Below, one piece after another: positions 1 to 12,368 of a DNA stretch of 64,000 bases (its first letter is position 1; every line of letters begins with the position of its first letter). The position numbers and the translations under genes were made by a program. A model generated the notes under the pieces. The model was not told where the DNA came from. It saw nothing but the letters and a program-made list of their open reading frames with translations, and made no database searches. Origin of the DNA: Sabellastarte sp. h YS-2021 (Eukaryota; Annelida; Polychaeta; Sabellida; Sabellidae); NCBI GenBank assembly GCA_964017235.1, contig OZ024930.1:152768221-152832220 (forward strand), written 5' to 3'.

Positions 1-2370
1 ACCACAAGTTATTATCTCTGCTAAGAAGATATTACATCCATGACCGTTTATCTGTTTATCTGTTTATTTGTTAGTAGGATTACATTAATACTACTTCTTG
101 GATCATTATGAAGAAAAAAAAATGAGAAAACGGGTCTTGGTCCAACTTTGATCTCATTAAATTTTTGAGCGATTTCATCACCTGGATATAAAATATATCA
201 AACATACAGATTTTCCCACTTTCTTATCATGGAGCTATTACTTTAAAAAAATTATACATGCCTTGATGGAACTATGCACTCTCTGAATGCTTTTCTTTTT
301 GTTACTTCAAATATCTCTAATTTATTATTATGTGTTAAAGAAACATCAGACTAACTTTCAACAATCTATTACTTTAGAGTAAAAATATCCCTCCTGTTCT
401 TTTTTAACAGAAAATCACATCAAATCAAACGGTCATAAGACACATAACAAACTGCCAATGATAGCTAGGTGATTTGATGGGAGTTGGAGGGGGTATTATA
501 ATGAATTGATAGACGAGCAGCTATTAGTGAGGGGCATCCCACTAATGATAAGTGGGTCGTGCTTTGAAGGATAGGTTCTTGTGGCCGGTAAGAGATCTGA
601 CAACCTCCCTTTGATGAGCTGACACAATTCACGCAACCAGCGCATCTGCCTGATTTGTGGACAGGATTAATAATTACAAGAAAGAATCTTCTGTTACAAA
701 ATCCAAATATAAACAACATGAACCAAGTCATTTTACACACCTTGACCACATTAATGTTTTTATACTGAACTAAACTCACCATTTTTATAATAGGTATTTT
801 TTTTATCAAATTCACCACTGCAAGGTAATGCTATTTGTAAGTTTAAAAGCTTCTGCAGAAAATTTTGATTGTATTAATTCAGTTATAAACAGCCCATTGT
901 TGTGTCATCAATAAGGTTAAAAGGATAGTGGAGGCGTATGGTTTATTTCAATATTAAAAAAGAATCCAACTTGATACAAACAACTGTCCCATAAAGTACT
1001 GCTGAAAAGCTCAAGGTCCATATAACTTGATACGTTATTGTCCAGTTAAACACATAAACGCTAGGACAATGCCTCTATGCTGTAAAAGTGCACGAGAACT
1101 GTGACATTAAACTCATATCGTGATAAACATATATCATCCTTATAGGCGAAACATGGTGGAGCTTTTATCTTTCCAGGCCTATTCTCATACCCCAGTTCCA
1201 TGTTTAAGACTCATTGAAAGACCTCCACAGAAGCTTACAACATCTGATCCTGTTGAATAGGGTTAAGAAAACTGCAAGAAAGACCTGCTTCCCACTGCTT
1301 TGACTCCTGAAGATAAGTTGTAGCAGCAAGCCTAAATACCTCGTCAGCTGAGTCGTACGACTTATCTTCATATGAGACAAGATTGATTTTATTCAATATT
1401 CAACAAATGGACTGTCCAATACCTTGAAAATAAAAATGAGGGTCCTGACTGCTATGTCAATCAATAATGGGGCAAGATTACTTGATCCCATTTTCACAGA
1501 AGAGTGTGTAAAATAAGTCATACTAGTCACTTATATCTACCTTAAGATGAATCGTAGCACCCTAAAGATTAATTATAAACAACCAAGAACTGATAAGATT
1601 AGTCACGGCAACTCAGGACAGTTATGCTCATTCTGGACATATATTAACCAAACGCCCTGATTTTTACAGGATATCATCATTTGTGATCTACAGAGAATAA
1701 AATGAAAACCTTATTTACCCTTGTTACGGTTTTTAAAAGTGTTTAAAATTGGACAAAGATCTATGAGCCATAATGCTCCCGATCTCAGCATTCAAAAAAG
1801 ACAAGTGATACGATCATAGGATGAAGCACAGGACTATATTATTATGCCACCCAGGAGGTAAATTCTTGACAATGGAACTGAGTTAATAATATCTGCAGAA
1901 TCTGTGCAGAATGTCCAGCTGTCTATGTACACTATTTTTCAGAGGACGTACTCACAAAACCCTTTATATTTTGTTAGTTTTAACTAAATAATTCTGGTTT
2001 AAAGAAGTTCTGTGTTTTATTTTAAATTCTAATTTGTTTAACTTGTATTAAATAATTCCTAGCATGGAATTGTTCAGTATTCAACAAAGGAACTGTTAAA
2101 ACCTCGAAAATAAAAATGAAGATCAAGATTTCCATTGCAACCAATTTTTACCACCCCTAATCATGTATAAACCCGAAATTTTACACCAAAATTATTTTTC
2201 AATAAAGTAATGTGTCTCCTATTCTTATTGCATGTTCAGGAATTATAGGATTCAACGAACAAACTTGGGGCCAGGCTCATTAGAGAAGAAGAAACCACAC
2301 ATATATCACAGTCAACGTTTCCATACCCTAGATTCATCCCCAGGTAACCCCTAAAGATAAATTGTAAGAT
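1..2370. other. Intergenic, no recognised gene
   Basis: I see no convincing coding region on either strand; the open frames here are short and match no family I know. One decayed direct repeat is visible: about 80 bp at 1390-1475 and again at 2070-2150, both containing ATTCAACAAA and AAAATAAAAATGA and roughly 70% alike by eye. A shorter motif resembling AAGATAAATTGTA recurs near 1310, 1545 and 2355. These may be leftover ends of the retroelement that follows, but I cannot show that. Confidence 0.5.
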
Positions 2371-2691
2371 AAAATGTGTTTGGTTGCATTTGGGTGCGAC
2401 CGGGCTCATTCCTGGACTTTGCTGTATACCTTAATTTTTGCATTTTATCCAACTGTGTACTATGTTACCTGTTCTCTCATTGGTTGGGGTGGACTGACCA
2501 CTGAAACTGATCAGTGCTTCTTCCATTTCAAATCTGGTGGCCAGAGGGGTAACATCGTTTTCATATCACAGCTTCAACAGCACTACATTTATAACATGTG
2601 GTTGTGTCTTTTTTATATTATTTTAAATGTATTATTATTATACATTTGAGTTATTTTAGTGTTTATGTGGTCATAACATGTATATAAACTG

Positions 2692-5690
2692 ATGAACAGG
2701 CAATATAACCTCCGTTCGGCCAACTGTGACACAATACAAGTACCAGTTCGACTCCAAGTTGGTGATACCGAATTTATATCGAGAGTTTTTGATAAAAATA
2801 ATCATTCGCAAAATGGTTCAAATTCTGATTCAAATGATTCCCAAAGTGATTTGGATTGTTTGGAATTGCTGGACTTGTCCAATGATGATGAAAATTCTAA
2901 ATCATCCAGTAATGATTTGACAAAAAATAATTACACGGGAAGTCATATGCAGGCTTCTTCTAGCAGTGCTGACTTCAGTGCTCAGTCAATGATAAATCAA
3001 CAAATTCTGGATCAGTTACAGAATATTGGTCATAGATTGGACAGGTTGGATCGAAAACCTGTCAAAAAATCTTCGGATCTGAAAAAAATTGAAAGCAAAT
3101 CAAAACCTAAACAAAACACAGATATGAAAGAGCACACTTCCATGCTATCAAGTGCTAGTGGCGTTTCAAAAATACTGTTGGGTTATCTGATCAATCAGTT
3201 CCAAATCTGGCTTGCCTCAGACAGGACATGCAAATACATCAACAGGTGCAACAACGGCTTGCAACACTGGCTCAGCAACAATTTACAGGTATGGATCATA
3301 AAGTTAAATCACAAATGGGGGATCCAGATCTTTTTGTAAAAAATAGGGTTAAATGGCCCCATGAGTACGTCCTGTCTGGCTCAGCAAAAGAAAGAGTTAC
3401 TTATGAGTTACTTATCAGTTAACCATTGTTCAGTGGGTTTCTGGCTTTTGCCGCACCATGCAGGAAGAAAAAAAATCCAAAAATTAGGGAGCATATGTTA
3501 GATTATTTGGTTTCAAAAATTTCACAAAATGATAAAAAATCTTTCACAAAAGTTACCAAATCCATGCCATGTTTGTACTATAACCGAAACTCATGTACAG
3601 ACCAAAAAACTCATGAAACAAAAATGGTGTCGTATAAATATGTGTGTTCTTCATGTTTTGCCCCATCTGACAGAACTTTTGCTCATCCTGAAAGTGAATG
3701 CAGAAACAAAAATTTAAAAAAACCAAAAAACGAGTAGGTAGGGGTGTGGTGACTGCGGGTCCCATACCCATTCAGGTTCAGACATGGGTCAATTTTCTTC
3801 CAAAGATGTTCAGATGCAATCAGGTACATTACAAAGGACCATGGGTTCACAGGTTTATGGAACTATATAGATGATCTGATATATACCAGTTTACCCTCAA
3901 AAATTATGAGTCTTTTGCTTTTCTTCTAGATTTACTGAAAGAATTAGCTCTGGACATCAGTATGGATAAATTGGTTAACCCATCGACCTCAGTGGTATGT
4001 CTTGGTATACTAATCGATAGTAAAAACCAGACTATATCTATACACCCCACCAAATTACAAGAAATTGTTCAAATGTGTGCTATGTGGTCTAGTAAAAAAT
4101 TTTGTACAAAGACTCAATTCCAATCCTTGCTTGGGTCACTACTTTATATAACTAAATGTGTTCGACCAGCCCGATTTTTTTCTGAATAGGATGCTACAAT
4201 ACTTAGAGATAATCATAATAATAATAACAGTATAAAATTGGACCAGCAATTCCATTGTGATCTTAACTGGTTTAACACCTTTGTAAGGTCATATAATGGC
4301 GTTACTTTTTAATACCAACAAAAATTCAACATGCTATATACCTTGATGCATGTCTGACAGGCTTGGGGGTGATTTAACAATATGATATATACCATTCCCA
4401 TTCCTGAAGGATATAAGGATTACAACATCAGTCATTTAGAAATGATTAACATAATGTTTGCCCTTAAACTGTGGGGCACATGTTGGTCTGATCAATGTGT
4501 TCAAATCTTCTGCGACAGTTTACTAGTAGTAGAAGTTATTAAGACAGGTAGAGCCAGAGATCAAACACTGGCCACATGTGCCAGAAATATCTGGTTACAT
4601 ACAACTATATGTAACATCCAATTGGTAGTATTCCATATTATTGGTCAACATAATACTCTTGCTGATCTGCTTTCCAGATGGCACAAAACACCTAACAATC
4701 ATCAAAAATTAGTTACTTAAATTCCTATACATTACTGGATCCCTGCACATATTGATTTGATGTTGTTTAATACAAAAATTTAATTTATTTTTAGATGATA
4801 TTTCCATGGCATCCCAGCTGTCCACCAGTGCATGTGCCAGACTTCATAAGCTTTTAGACCAGCGACTCATACTGTGTATACACGTATGTTCTTAGACTTC
4901 ATTGCATTCCTGGTGGTGGCTGGGCTCTGCATTAGTAAAATCTCACCCCTTCAGGTATTAGCTTTTATGGAATTTTTACATCTGAACCAATTTTGTCCAA
5001 GCAATATTGCAAATTATTTGGCAGGGATAAAGACCATGTTCATAATCTATGACTATGACATATGAATCATATGTTATTCTCTGACAATCGCATTCAATTG
5101 TACTTGAAATCTTTGCTAATTAATAGAACTTTGAAACCATAAATATTGTCGATGAATACTTACTAGCTAGAACCCTATCAGCTTGTGATCGACTTCCAGA
5201 CCAAATAGTTTTTAAAGCTTTATATACTTTATCTTTCTTTTCCTTTCTTTGATTATCTAATTTGTTACCCCATTCGTCTACTACATTCGATGTTTCAAGA
5301 CAACTATGTAGAGGTGACATATTTTTCTCACACCAAGGTGCCACCATATTATTAAAGTGGTAGAAAACAATCCAGAACAGACAGGACGTTAGGATTATTG
5401 TTATTCCATTATCAGGAGATTCCCTTCTCTGTCCAGTCAAGGCGATAAAGAAAATGTTAAAATATATCTTTCATGTTGGAAATTCAACCCCATTTGGACC
5501 TTTCGTATGTTCAGAAAAGGTGGTACCACCTGGGCATTTAATCATGATGTTTCAATAGAAAATATTATGCAGCATGCTACATGGTCCTCCCAGGCTGTAT
5601 GGAGGTACATAAAATTATTACCCACTGCTTCATCCCCTGTTTCCACTTCCTTTCAGCACTACTTACATCCCTAGTTTGGCAGCTTGGTGG
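2692..5690 (+). mobile_element. DIRS-like tyrosine-recombinase retroelement, fossil
   Basis: The parts appear in the order expected of a DIRS-type element. A gag-like acidic and Ser/Asn-rich region comes first (about 2692-3740), with a Cys/His-rich stretch near its end. The end of a reverse transcriptase follows, with a YIDD active-site motif (about 3850-4190), then an RNase H domain (about 4340-4720), then a tyrosine recombinase (about 4800-5690). The RNase H to recombinase order, with no DDE integrase, points to DIRS rather than Gypsy. The copy is clearly dead, with breaks in every domain (of the order of ten) and most of the reverse transcriptase missing. I did not find convincing terminal repeats. 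It is likely old. Confidence 0.7.
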
Positions 5691-5759
5691 TCCTTTCTTC
5701 CTACAATTTTTTGAGCAGGTAAAAAGTACTTCCTTTAGCCATGTATACTTTACTTGCTA

Positions 5760-6060
5760 TTGACCTTGGCTTTGACCCCCACGGTGGCATTAACAAATCA
5801 CTTGACCCAACATCTACCAACAGGAATCTGTAGTCTGTGTCAACCACGGTTATCAGCACCAGGAAAAAGAAGCCCTTATAATTGTAAATTTCACTCGCAG
5901 GTTTCTTTGACTTCTTCATGGTGATATGTTTCCCGTCTAGTGCACCAAGAGTGTGGGGGATATCCCATCTGGTTCTGAACTTCTTCCAGTCTTCTGGAGT
6001 GTTAGGGCAGATCAAATACTCTTCCTGGAAATCAGCAAGGATGTCCATGCAGACAAAGCC
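5760..6060 (-). pseudogene. HARBI1-like Harbinger transposase fragment
   Basis: The minus-strand frame shows about 90 residues of a PIF/Harbinger transposase (DDE_Tnp_4 family). It has the block around the first catalytic Asp (LGALDGKH), then a YNYKGFF block and a VDVGSSD block. The same three blocks occur in the intact transposase at 15028-16344, but here with many substitutions, for example ITMKKSKKPA against VALKKPKNSG, so this comes from another lineage of the superfamily. Neither the start of the protein nor the region of the catalytic Glu is present, and no TIRs are visible close by. It abuts the end of the DIRS-like fossil. It is a degenerate remnant. Confidence 0.75.
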
Positions 6061-6949
6061 TCCTTGCTCTTTTGTTGTTTTTTTATACTAGAGATTTGTG
6101 AGTTATTGCCACCTACTTACAAGGTATTTCACATGAAAAGAAAATACTCCCTTCCCATCAAAAAGCAGGGGGTTGCTCTCATCTTATCTAATTCACAGTT
6201 TACAAAGACATTTGTTTTGTAAAAAGCGCACCTAATTGTCAGGATGGCTCACTGATTAATGCAGTCTATGTCTCCTGCACACATTTTGTTTCTGAAAATA
6301 TGGCCATGCGAGGGGATAACTAATTGTCTTCAGGGAATGTAATTACTTGTTCCAAGGTGCTAAACACTTGTTTGCAGCCAGTAAAATAGCCGACTGTTGT
6401 ACCTTCAGATTTTTGCCATTATTTTGTCTTTTGTTACCAGTTGGATTTTCAACCACATACTTATTGTTGTAATTTGTTGTTTCAAGTGAACAGAGACAGG
6501 ATAGTTTGATATTTAAACCAAATATAACAATGATTTTTGTTTGATTTTATCAGGATTTGCAAAACTTCGGTTTAGGTTCTAACTTTTCTTTATATAAAAG
6601 GCATCCTAAACTAAAGATTTTTACAGTCATCAGCTAGATTAATGTCATCTGTTTGTCAAGACACAAGAGTAAATGTCATTTAATTAAATGCTATGCTTGA
6701 CTTTGGGCTTAATAACAACAAATGCATCATACATGCAAGCTGGTGGTTTTACACACAACAAAAATGCTGTATCTCAAATGTCATGAAGTTTATCTTGTAA
6801 TTAATTGTTCTGGGGAGTTTATGGCCTGCCTATTTATCATTGAAAGTAGTATTTGTAACACGTTTTACATACTTTCCTCATTTATCTACATCGTTACCTA
6901 TGCCAAGGAGGTGATGTAATTGGCAGTGTGTGTTAGTCTGTATGTTTAA

Positions 6950-7400
6950 CAAGAACAGGGGGTCTCCAGAGTGTGAGGGGAGACCAAAATACACAATCAG
7001 ATAGATAAATTGATTGATACCAATTGGATGTACAGCTCCAATATTCCACATCCACCACTGTTCACGCCTTCTTCTGCGAGCCTGCTTGGGAGTGTTGTGT
7101 TTGGGAGTGCACCAATCCAGGATTGAGAACTGCATATTCCTAACAGAATATCCTTTTCCAGTGAAATATTTGGAAACATGTGTGATCCTGTTATTCTTAG
7201 GTTTATTGACAGAGAGTTTGTGTTCATAGATTCTTGCTCTAAAAGCTCTGCCTGTTTCACATACATAATACATATCACATGCTGTGCATGTGATTAAGTA
7301 AATAATGTCATTTAATTCACATAATATTTGATTAGGTAAGTTAATTGGTTTGTATTTCTTACCTGTAATTTTGCAGGTTATAGCATCTTTTTTTTAATTA
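6950..7400 (-). pseudogene. Penelope-like element GIY-YIG endonuclease fragment
   Basis: The minus-strand reading contains IIYLITCTACDMYYVCETGR, then RARIYEH, and later a Trp/Arg-rich segment. This is the layout of the GIY-YIG nuclease at the C-terminus of Penelope-like retroelements, where the usual text is IYLITC..C...YVGETGR.L..R..EH. The Gly of the YVGETGR motif is Cys here. The reverse transcriptase that should lie upstream (higher coordinates) is not recognisable, so this is a truncated copy. In Penelope-like elements this domain nicks target DNA to prime reverse transcription. The call rests on the motif alone; a free-standing GIY-YIG protein is less likely because no complete frame exists. 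Confidence 0.65.
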
Positions 7401-7404
7401 GACA

Positions 7405-8480
7405 CTTACCACAAGAGTAACATTAACATATGGACTTACCATCAGGCACCTGTACCTAAACTTCTTAAGTATTTAAGAGGCAATGGGTTTGAATGTTATA
7501 TGAATCATAAACTGCCTGTAAAAACCTCATACATTTTAATAATCATAAATTTATAAATATGACCTAATTAGGCACTACAAACATCAGAACTTACCTTTAC
7601 TGTCATTTACAGTATAAAGTATGCTTGCACCGGTGCATTCCACATGTGCAATTTCACCTGAAAATAATACCTCAAGGAGGAGTTACTCTGATGAGAAAGT
7701 TTAACCAATCACTTTCGAAACACAATCTATAATCACATAAATATTGTGTAAGGTATACCAGCATATATACAGTGTGAAATAGTATTAGTGTCTTGTAGAA
7801 CTTCGGTAGTAATATTTTGATTCCCAATCGCAGGATTTAATAAGGATTGGGAGCAGTTTGTGATAAATTCAACTAGTTTAACTTTGCTGTAAACTCTTCC
7901 CAAAGGACTCCCCCAATACATCCAATTAGGAATCCATCGAGAAGTACTGAAACTTCCAAACCCAATGGCTGCAATTGTAGTTTTGAACTGGTTTAAGATT
8001 GTTCTGAGTGAAGAGCTTAACCCCATAAACTGCAAAAATGAGGGATCGTATTCCAATCGGGGACACAATTGCAATAGTGCAACAGCCCTCTAAGAACAGA
8101 TTATTAGATTTAGTGGTGACCCACATCACTATCTGGATCCAGAATTTTTCTCATGGATTTTGTTATCATTGCACTCATAAGTGATATTGGAGGCTTTGGG
8201 TCTTGTGGTAATTAAATCTCTTATGGAAAACTAAAGATTCGGATTTGGTATTATATGGACAATCTTGCTCTATAAACTTTCTCTTTATTTTTTGCAAAAA
8301 TAACATATCGGGTACATAATTTTGACGTACACCAGAAAAAAGGCAGTTGTATCATGAACGCATAAAGAGGCGCTATAAAGATTAAGTGATCTCCTGTGTG
8401 ACAGACCAGTGCTGCGGTCTACAACTGTGACAAACACTTTGTACAGCAAGTAGATTCTTTCTGCAGTGGACTAGGATAAT
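7405..8480. other. Intergenic, no recognised gene
   Basis: The region holds only short frames on both strands, the longest being about 113 codons on the minus strand at 7733-8074. They have no motif I recognise and no splice structure I can support. Confidence 0.4.
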
Positions 8481-8489
8481 GTTTACTGC

Positions 8490-8720
8490 AAGAAGGTAAT
8501 CCAGTTACCTTTGCATCATGGTCTTTGTCTCTTGCTGAAGAAAATTATGCTAAAGTTGAATGTGAACTACCATTGATTGTGTGTGGATGTGAAAAATTCC
8601 ATCTTTGGCTAAGAATCCACTGTAAAGACTGGCTACAGGCCCGTGGGGTCACTACATTTAAGATCATTGGTTTCACCATGGCTTCAAAGGCATCAAAGGT
8701 TCCTAGAAAAATGATTTAAA
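8490..8720 (+). mobile_element. Ty3/Gypsy-type RNase H fossil fragment
   Basis: A short stretch reads like the start of the RNase H domain of a Gypsy-type retroelement, around a conserved block of the form SLAEENYAKVECE followed by CGCEKFHLWL. In intact elements this segment sits between reverse transcriptase and integrase. Nothing else of the element (LTRs, gag, integrase) is recognisable nearby, so it is an old isolated remnant. Confidence 0.6.
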
Positions 8721-8724
8721 ATTT

Positions 8725-10560
8725 TAATAGACTCAGTCGTACACCATTACATGTCACATAATGCATCTCAGGAAGAAGTCTATCTTATCGTCTTTAACTT
8801 GACAATCAACCACATTCTCTTATATTAACAGAATGAAAGCGCTTATACCTGTAAATGCCAACCTAATGTGAGTCTTCCACTGGTGCCAACGTGTCAGTAA
8901 CTAAGGATTTTTCAGGGGTGGGGAGAAATGTTTACATAGTCGGTTAGGGTCAGTTGAAAAATAGTGCAAGTGATCATAATTTTGAGGTTAAGGTCCACAT
9001 ATATGCTGCAAGTAATTAAGACACCTGAAAAAGTGTTTTTATTTGGTTAAAAATAATAAAATCCCAGAGGGATCAAATGACGATTAATCAAGAAATGTAA
9101 AACTAGGTCAATAGCAAATATTTGGATCTCATCACGTGGCCACAACTGCGGGATGTTTACCTTCACGTCCAGAATAGGGTCTTTCCCAGAGGCTCGAAAT
9201 TATTTGATATAAATATGAAGAGAAATTATTCACAGGGACGGAATTTTGAAGGGGTCTTTCTTAGAGGTTCGAAATTGGAGTATAAAAAACCAACAACAAG
9301 CAAGAGAGCCTTCATTGTCACGTGAGATATTATCAGAAGCACATCTTCCTCTGCTTGTTTGAAAAGAAAGTAACAATTTTAATGAAAATTTTCTATTTTA
9401 AGTTGCTTTTTCGTTCATTATCTGAAGCAGACATACACTGATTTATTTCTTACATAATATTAAATCCAAAACCTGAAAATGTCAATTTGGATGTTCTGGT
9501 CACGTGATGGGATCCCCGCTATTCAGCCTTGATCTAGTTTTCAATTTGTTTATTGGTCGACACTTGATCCTCTTTTTTCCCAGACATTCATCAAAAACTG
9601 TAATGACAATACTGACTGCAAGTCTGTTCATGGTGGTTCTGTATGTTTCTCCAGTCCTGTCTGTTTGTCAGTACGGCTTGTTGGGACTTGATACAGCTTG
9701 TCTGTTAGGGGTTTAGGGCTTGTCCTGGTAATTTATCAGTCTAGTCCTGTAGGAAATACCCCAACCCCAAGTCAGGTAGGCCTCTACATCAAGACAAGGC
9801 TGAATGTATCACATCCTGTCGGGGAGGTGAAACCGACCCAGATTTTACTGCCCTTTTTGTGGATTTTTGTCCCTAACCCCCGACTTTTGCAACTAACCAT
9901 AGAGTAGTAGGGTCGGTTGTAGGGTTGGCTCCAGCGGAATTAATCTGAAGGTAATATTTTTATGGTCAAAAATATAATTACTCAAACTTCTTGGAAGTTG
10001 ATAAGATCCCAAACAAGAGAGCAAAGTCAGCTCTGTCAATTTGCAATAGAGTGTTGCCCAACACAGTTTTCCCAACAAGTTGCTTGCTGACAACATGCTG
10101 TACAATAGTAATGAAATGAATTAGTTTACCAAAGCCTGGATATTCAGAATGGCCATGTCAGGCCCTAAATATCCGAAAGGTAATTGGCTGACTGAAAATT
10201 CTATTGATATTGTAAAGAAATGATTGGAGAAATCTTTAGACATTAATGAATGTCTGTTGGATTATCACACGATACCAGTAATTGGAATAACATACAGTTC
10301 CTGTCATCACTCAAATACCAGGATGTATCAGTCAAAACCACAAATAGCCAACAAGCTCTTATTTTTACAAATAAAAACAGGTGTCTATCCCCAACTTCAA
10401 ATGCCTTAGTTTAAGCAAATGTATTTCCATGATTAGATTAGCAAGGTGATACCAAAGCTTACAATAGGGCAACAGTGCAAGTATCCAAATCTAACAGAGG
10501 CAAATGACATTGAACAGTTGTTATTGGCTCAGGTAACACACCACATAGTTACATTGTTAC
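8725..10560. other. Intergenic, no recognised gene
   Basis: No gene is supported. A roughly 28-bp sequence containing GGGTCTTTC.YAGAGGYTCGAAATT occurs twice (about 9177 and 9252). The rest is unremarkable AT-rich sequence. Confidence 0.4.
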
Positions 10561-10564
10561 CACA

Positions 10565-10735
10565 GTAGATGTAAAAACTCTGCATTAGCCTAGTGGTTAG
10601 CAAATTTGGCATCTAATCACAAGCTGTCACCTCTGTCTGGTTCAACTCACTCAAGTGACAAATGCTGTGAGCTTGTCACAAAAGTACCCTGTCTGTTGAA
10701 CGGGACGTAAAACTCCAATTTTGAAAAGTACATGG
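10565..10735 (+). repeat. tRNA-derived SINE, degenerate copy
   Basis: The head carries a polymerase III-like A box (TAGCCTAGTGGTTAGC) and, about 50 bases on, a B-box-like GGTTCAACTC. The tail ends in TGTTGAACGGGACGTAAAACT. That tail resembles the end of the SINE at 45396-45631 (GTTGAACTCGACGTAAAAC when read in the SINE sense) and a tail-only scrap at 33795-33820. No clear target duplication is visible. Confidence 0.55.
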
Positions 10736-11599
10736 CACAGATATCTTCTACACATCATGCATAGAAAGACCACTAGAGCAGAAGTGCCTCACACAAACCT
10801 GCATAGTATGCCCAGCTCACTAAGGCAACATCCCATTGAGAGGGAGGACACAGGGACAAATGAAAAATCACACTATTGCTGACAATGCAGAACCCACTGT
10901 GATTGATGAAAGACCTTCATTAAAAAATAAAACCACATTGGCATAAGGATGTGACATAGAAACCAAAACTTGATAAGTAACATGCTTTTACTGTAAGGTT
11001 CAGTAAAATCCCGATTTTGTTATGTAAAAATAATACATGAATTTTGAAAGTAAAACAAAATTGGTGGCCATGGGCAACGCTCAGGAATTTCCATAAAATA
11101 TCCAAATTTTATCCTCTAAAGTATTTTGTGAAAAACAATTGTGGACTGTCATTATACAGCAATATATATTTTAAATTTATAAAGGTTGGGGTGATGTTAT
11201 TATAGATAATGTTAATTTTTAAATATTTCTTTTTTTATTTCCTCTAAACATTTATTTTCATTAGATTCAAAACAGTATTTTTTCGGAAATAGATCTTCTG
11301 TTTCCAGAAACAGATGGTCCCAATCTAATCCAGGACCTGGCTGTTCTGCACTGGACGAATGAATAACTCAAAGGGACATGTGTGTATATGATTTTGGTTT
11401 GACGTAGTCTTGTTCAGGCCACCTACACATTTTTTCATAGAGAAATATCCATGATAGAACTAAGCAAATACTAAATATAAATATTGCCTGGGTGTGGGAG
11501 TTTCACTGACAGAAACGTGTAATGAAATATTTTGAAAATTATTGAACCTGTATAAAAACATATTTAATGTGGGTGTTCCACCACACAACTAAGGCTCCC

Positions 11600-12185
11600 G
11601 ATTAAGGGTTTTTGGGGGTCGGTTTGAAATATTTGCTTAGTCCCAGACCTTCTGTAAGGGTCGGTTGTGGTCGGTTGGGGCCGTGTGAAAAATCAAACAT
11701 GTTTGATATTTCACACGACTACAACCGATTCCTATTTCCCGCCGTCAACAAAATGTCCAGTCCCAGGCGTCCTCAGGCCTCCTCAGACCCAAATTTACAG
11801 AGTCGGTTGTTGTCCCAGGCGTCCTGCGACCCTTAGTCCCAGACCTCCGTAGCTTAGTCCCAGGCGGCCGGTTCTTAATCCCAGACTCAAATATGATGCG
11901 TATGAATTTCATGCGTCTGAAAGTGAGTCGGTTTCATTAGTCCCCGGAAGCCTCAGACCGTCTGCGGTGTCCTGCGACCCAAAAATCAAGGTCTGGGACT
12001 AAGAACCGACTAAGGGTAACCGACCCTAACCGATCCAAACCGGCCTCCCCAGGATGCCTGGGACCACACATTTTCAGTCTGCGGCGGCCTGAGGACGCCC
12101 CAGGCGGCCTGGGACTAACAACCGATTAAGAACCGACTGTTTTCCGCGCGTTGGAAATTAAAACGAGGCAATGAGCAGGTCTGGG
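11600..12185. repeat. Harbinger left subterminal GC-rich repeat block
   Basis: Short boxes recur many times here in both orientations: GTCGGTT / AACCGAC, AGTCCCAG / CTGGGACT, and CCTCAGGCC / GGCCTGAGG with the variants GCGTCCT and AGGACGC. The block is far richer in G, C and CpG than the flanking DNA. The mirror block at 16430-16800 uses the same boxes. In Harbinger elements such subterminal motifs are expected to bind the Myb-like protein or the transposase; that role is inferred. Confidence 0.75.
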
Positions 12186-12187
12186 AC

Positions 12188-12195
12188 TATATAAG
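12188..12195 (+). promoter_or_regulatory. TATA box for the MADF protein gene
   Basis: TATATAAG lies about 175 bp upstream of the ATG at 12369, next to a GC-rich stretch, and is followed by an AT-rich leader. It is the only TATA-like site in the left GC-rich block and is well placed to drive the plus-strand ORF. Confidence 0.6.
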
Positions 12196-12368
12196 CGACC
12201 GCGCACACTTTGTCATTGTTACTGACTGTTTGGCTACTGAGAGACGTGTGTCACTGATTTGTAGGGGTTTTCAATTTTTATTTTACATTTTATATACTTG
12301 AGCTTAAGGCAAATTTCACAGTTAGGAGACACATTTTACTATTTTTTTATTATTTTGTCGACTGGATC

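Noticed and set aside
465-818. 117-codon minus-strand open frame
   Set aside because: No motif, no splice context, poor hydrophobic/AT composition; likely chance.
7733-8129. Overlapping minus-strand frames of 113 and 67 codons
   Set aside because: No recognised domain and two competing frames over the same DNA.
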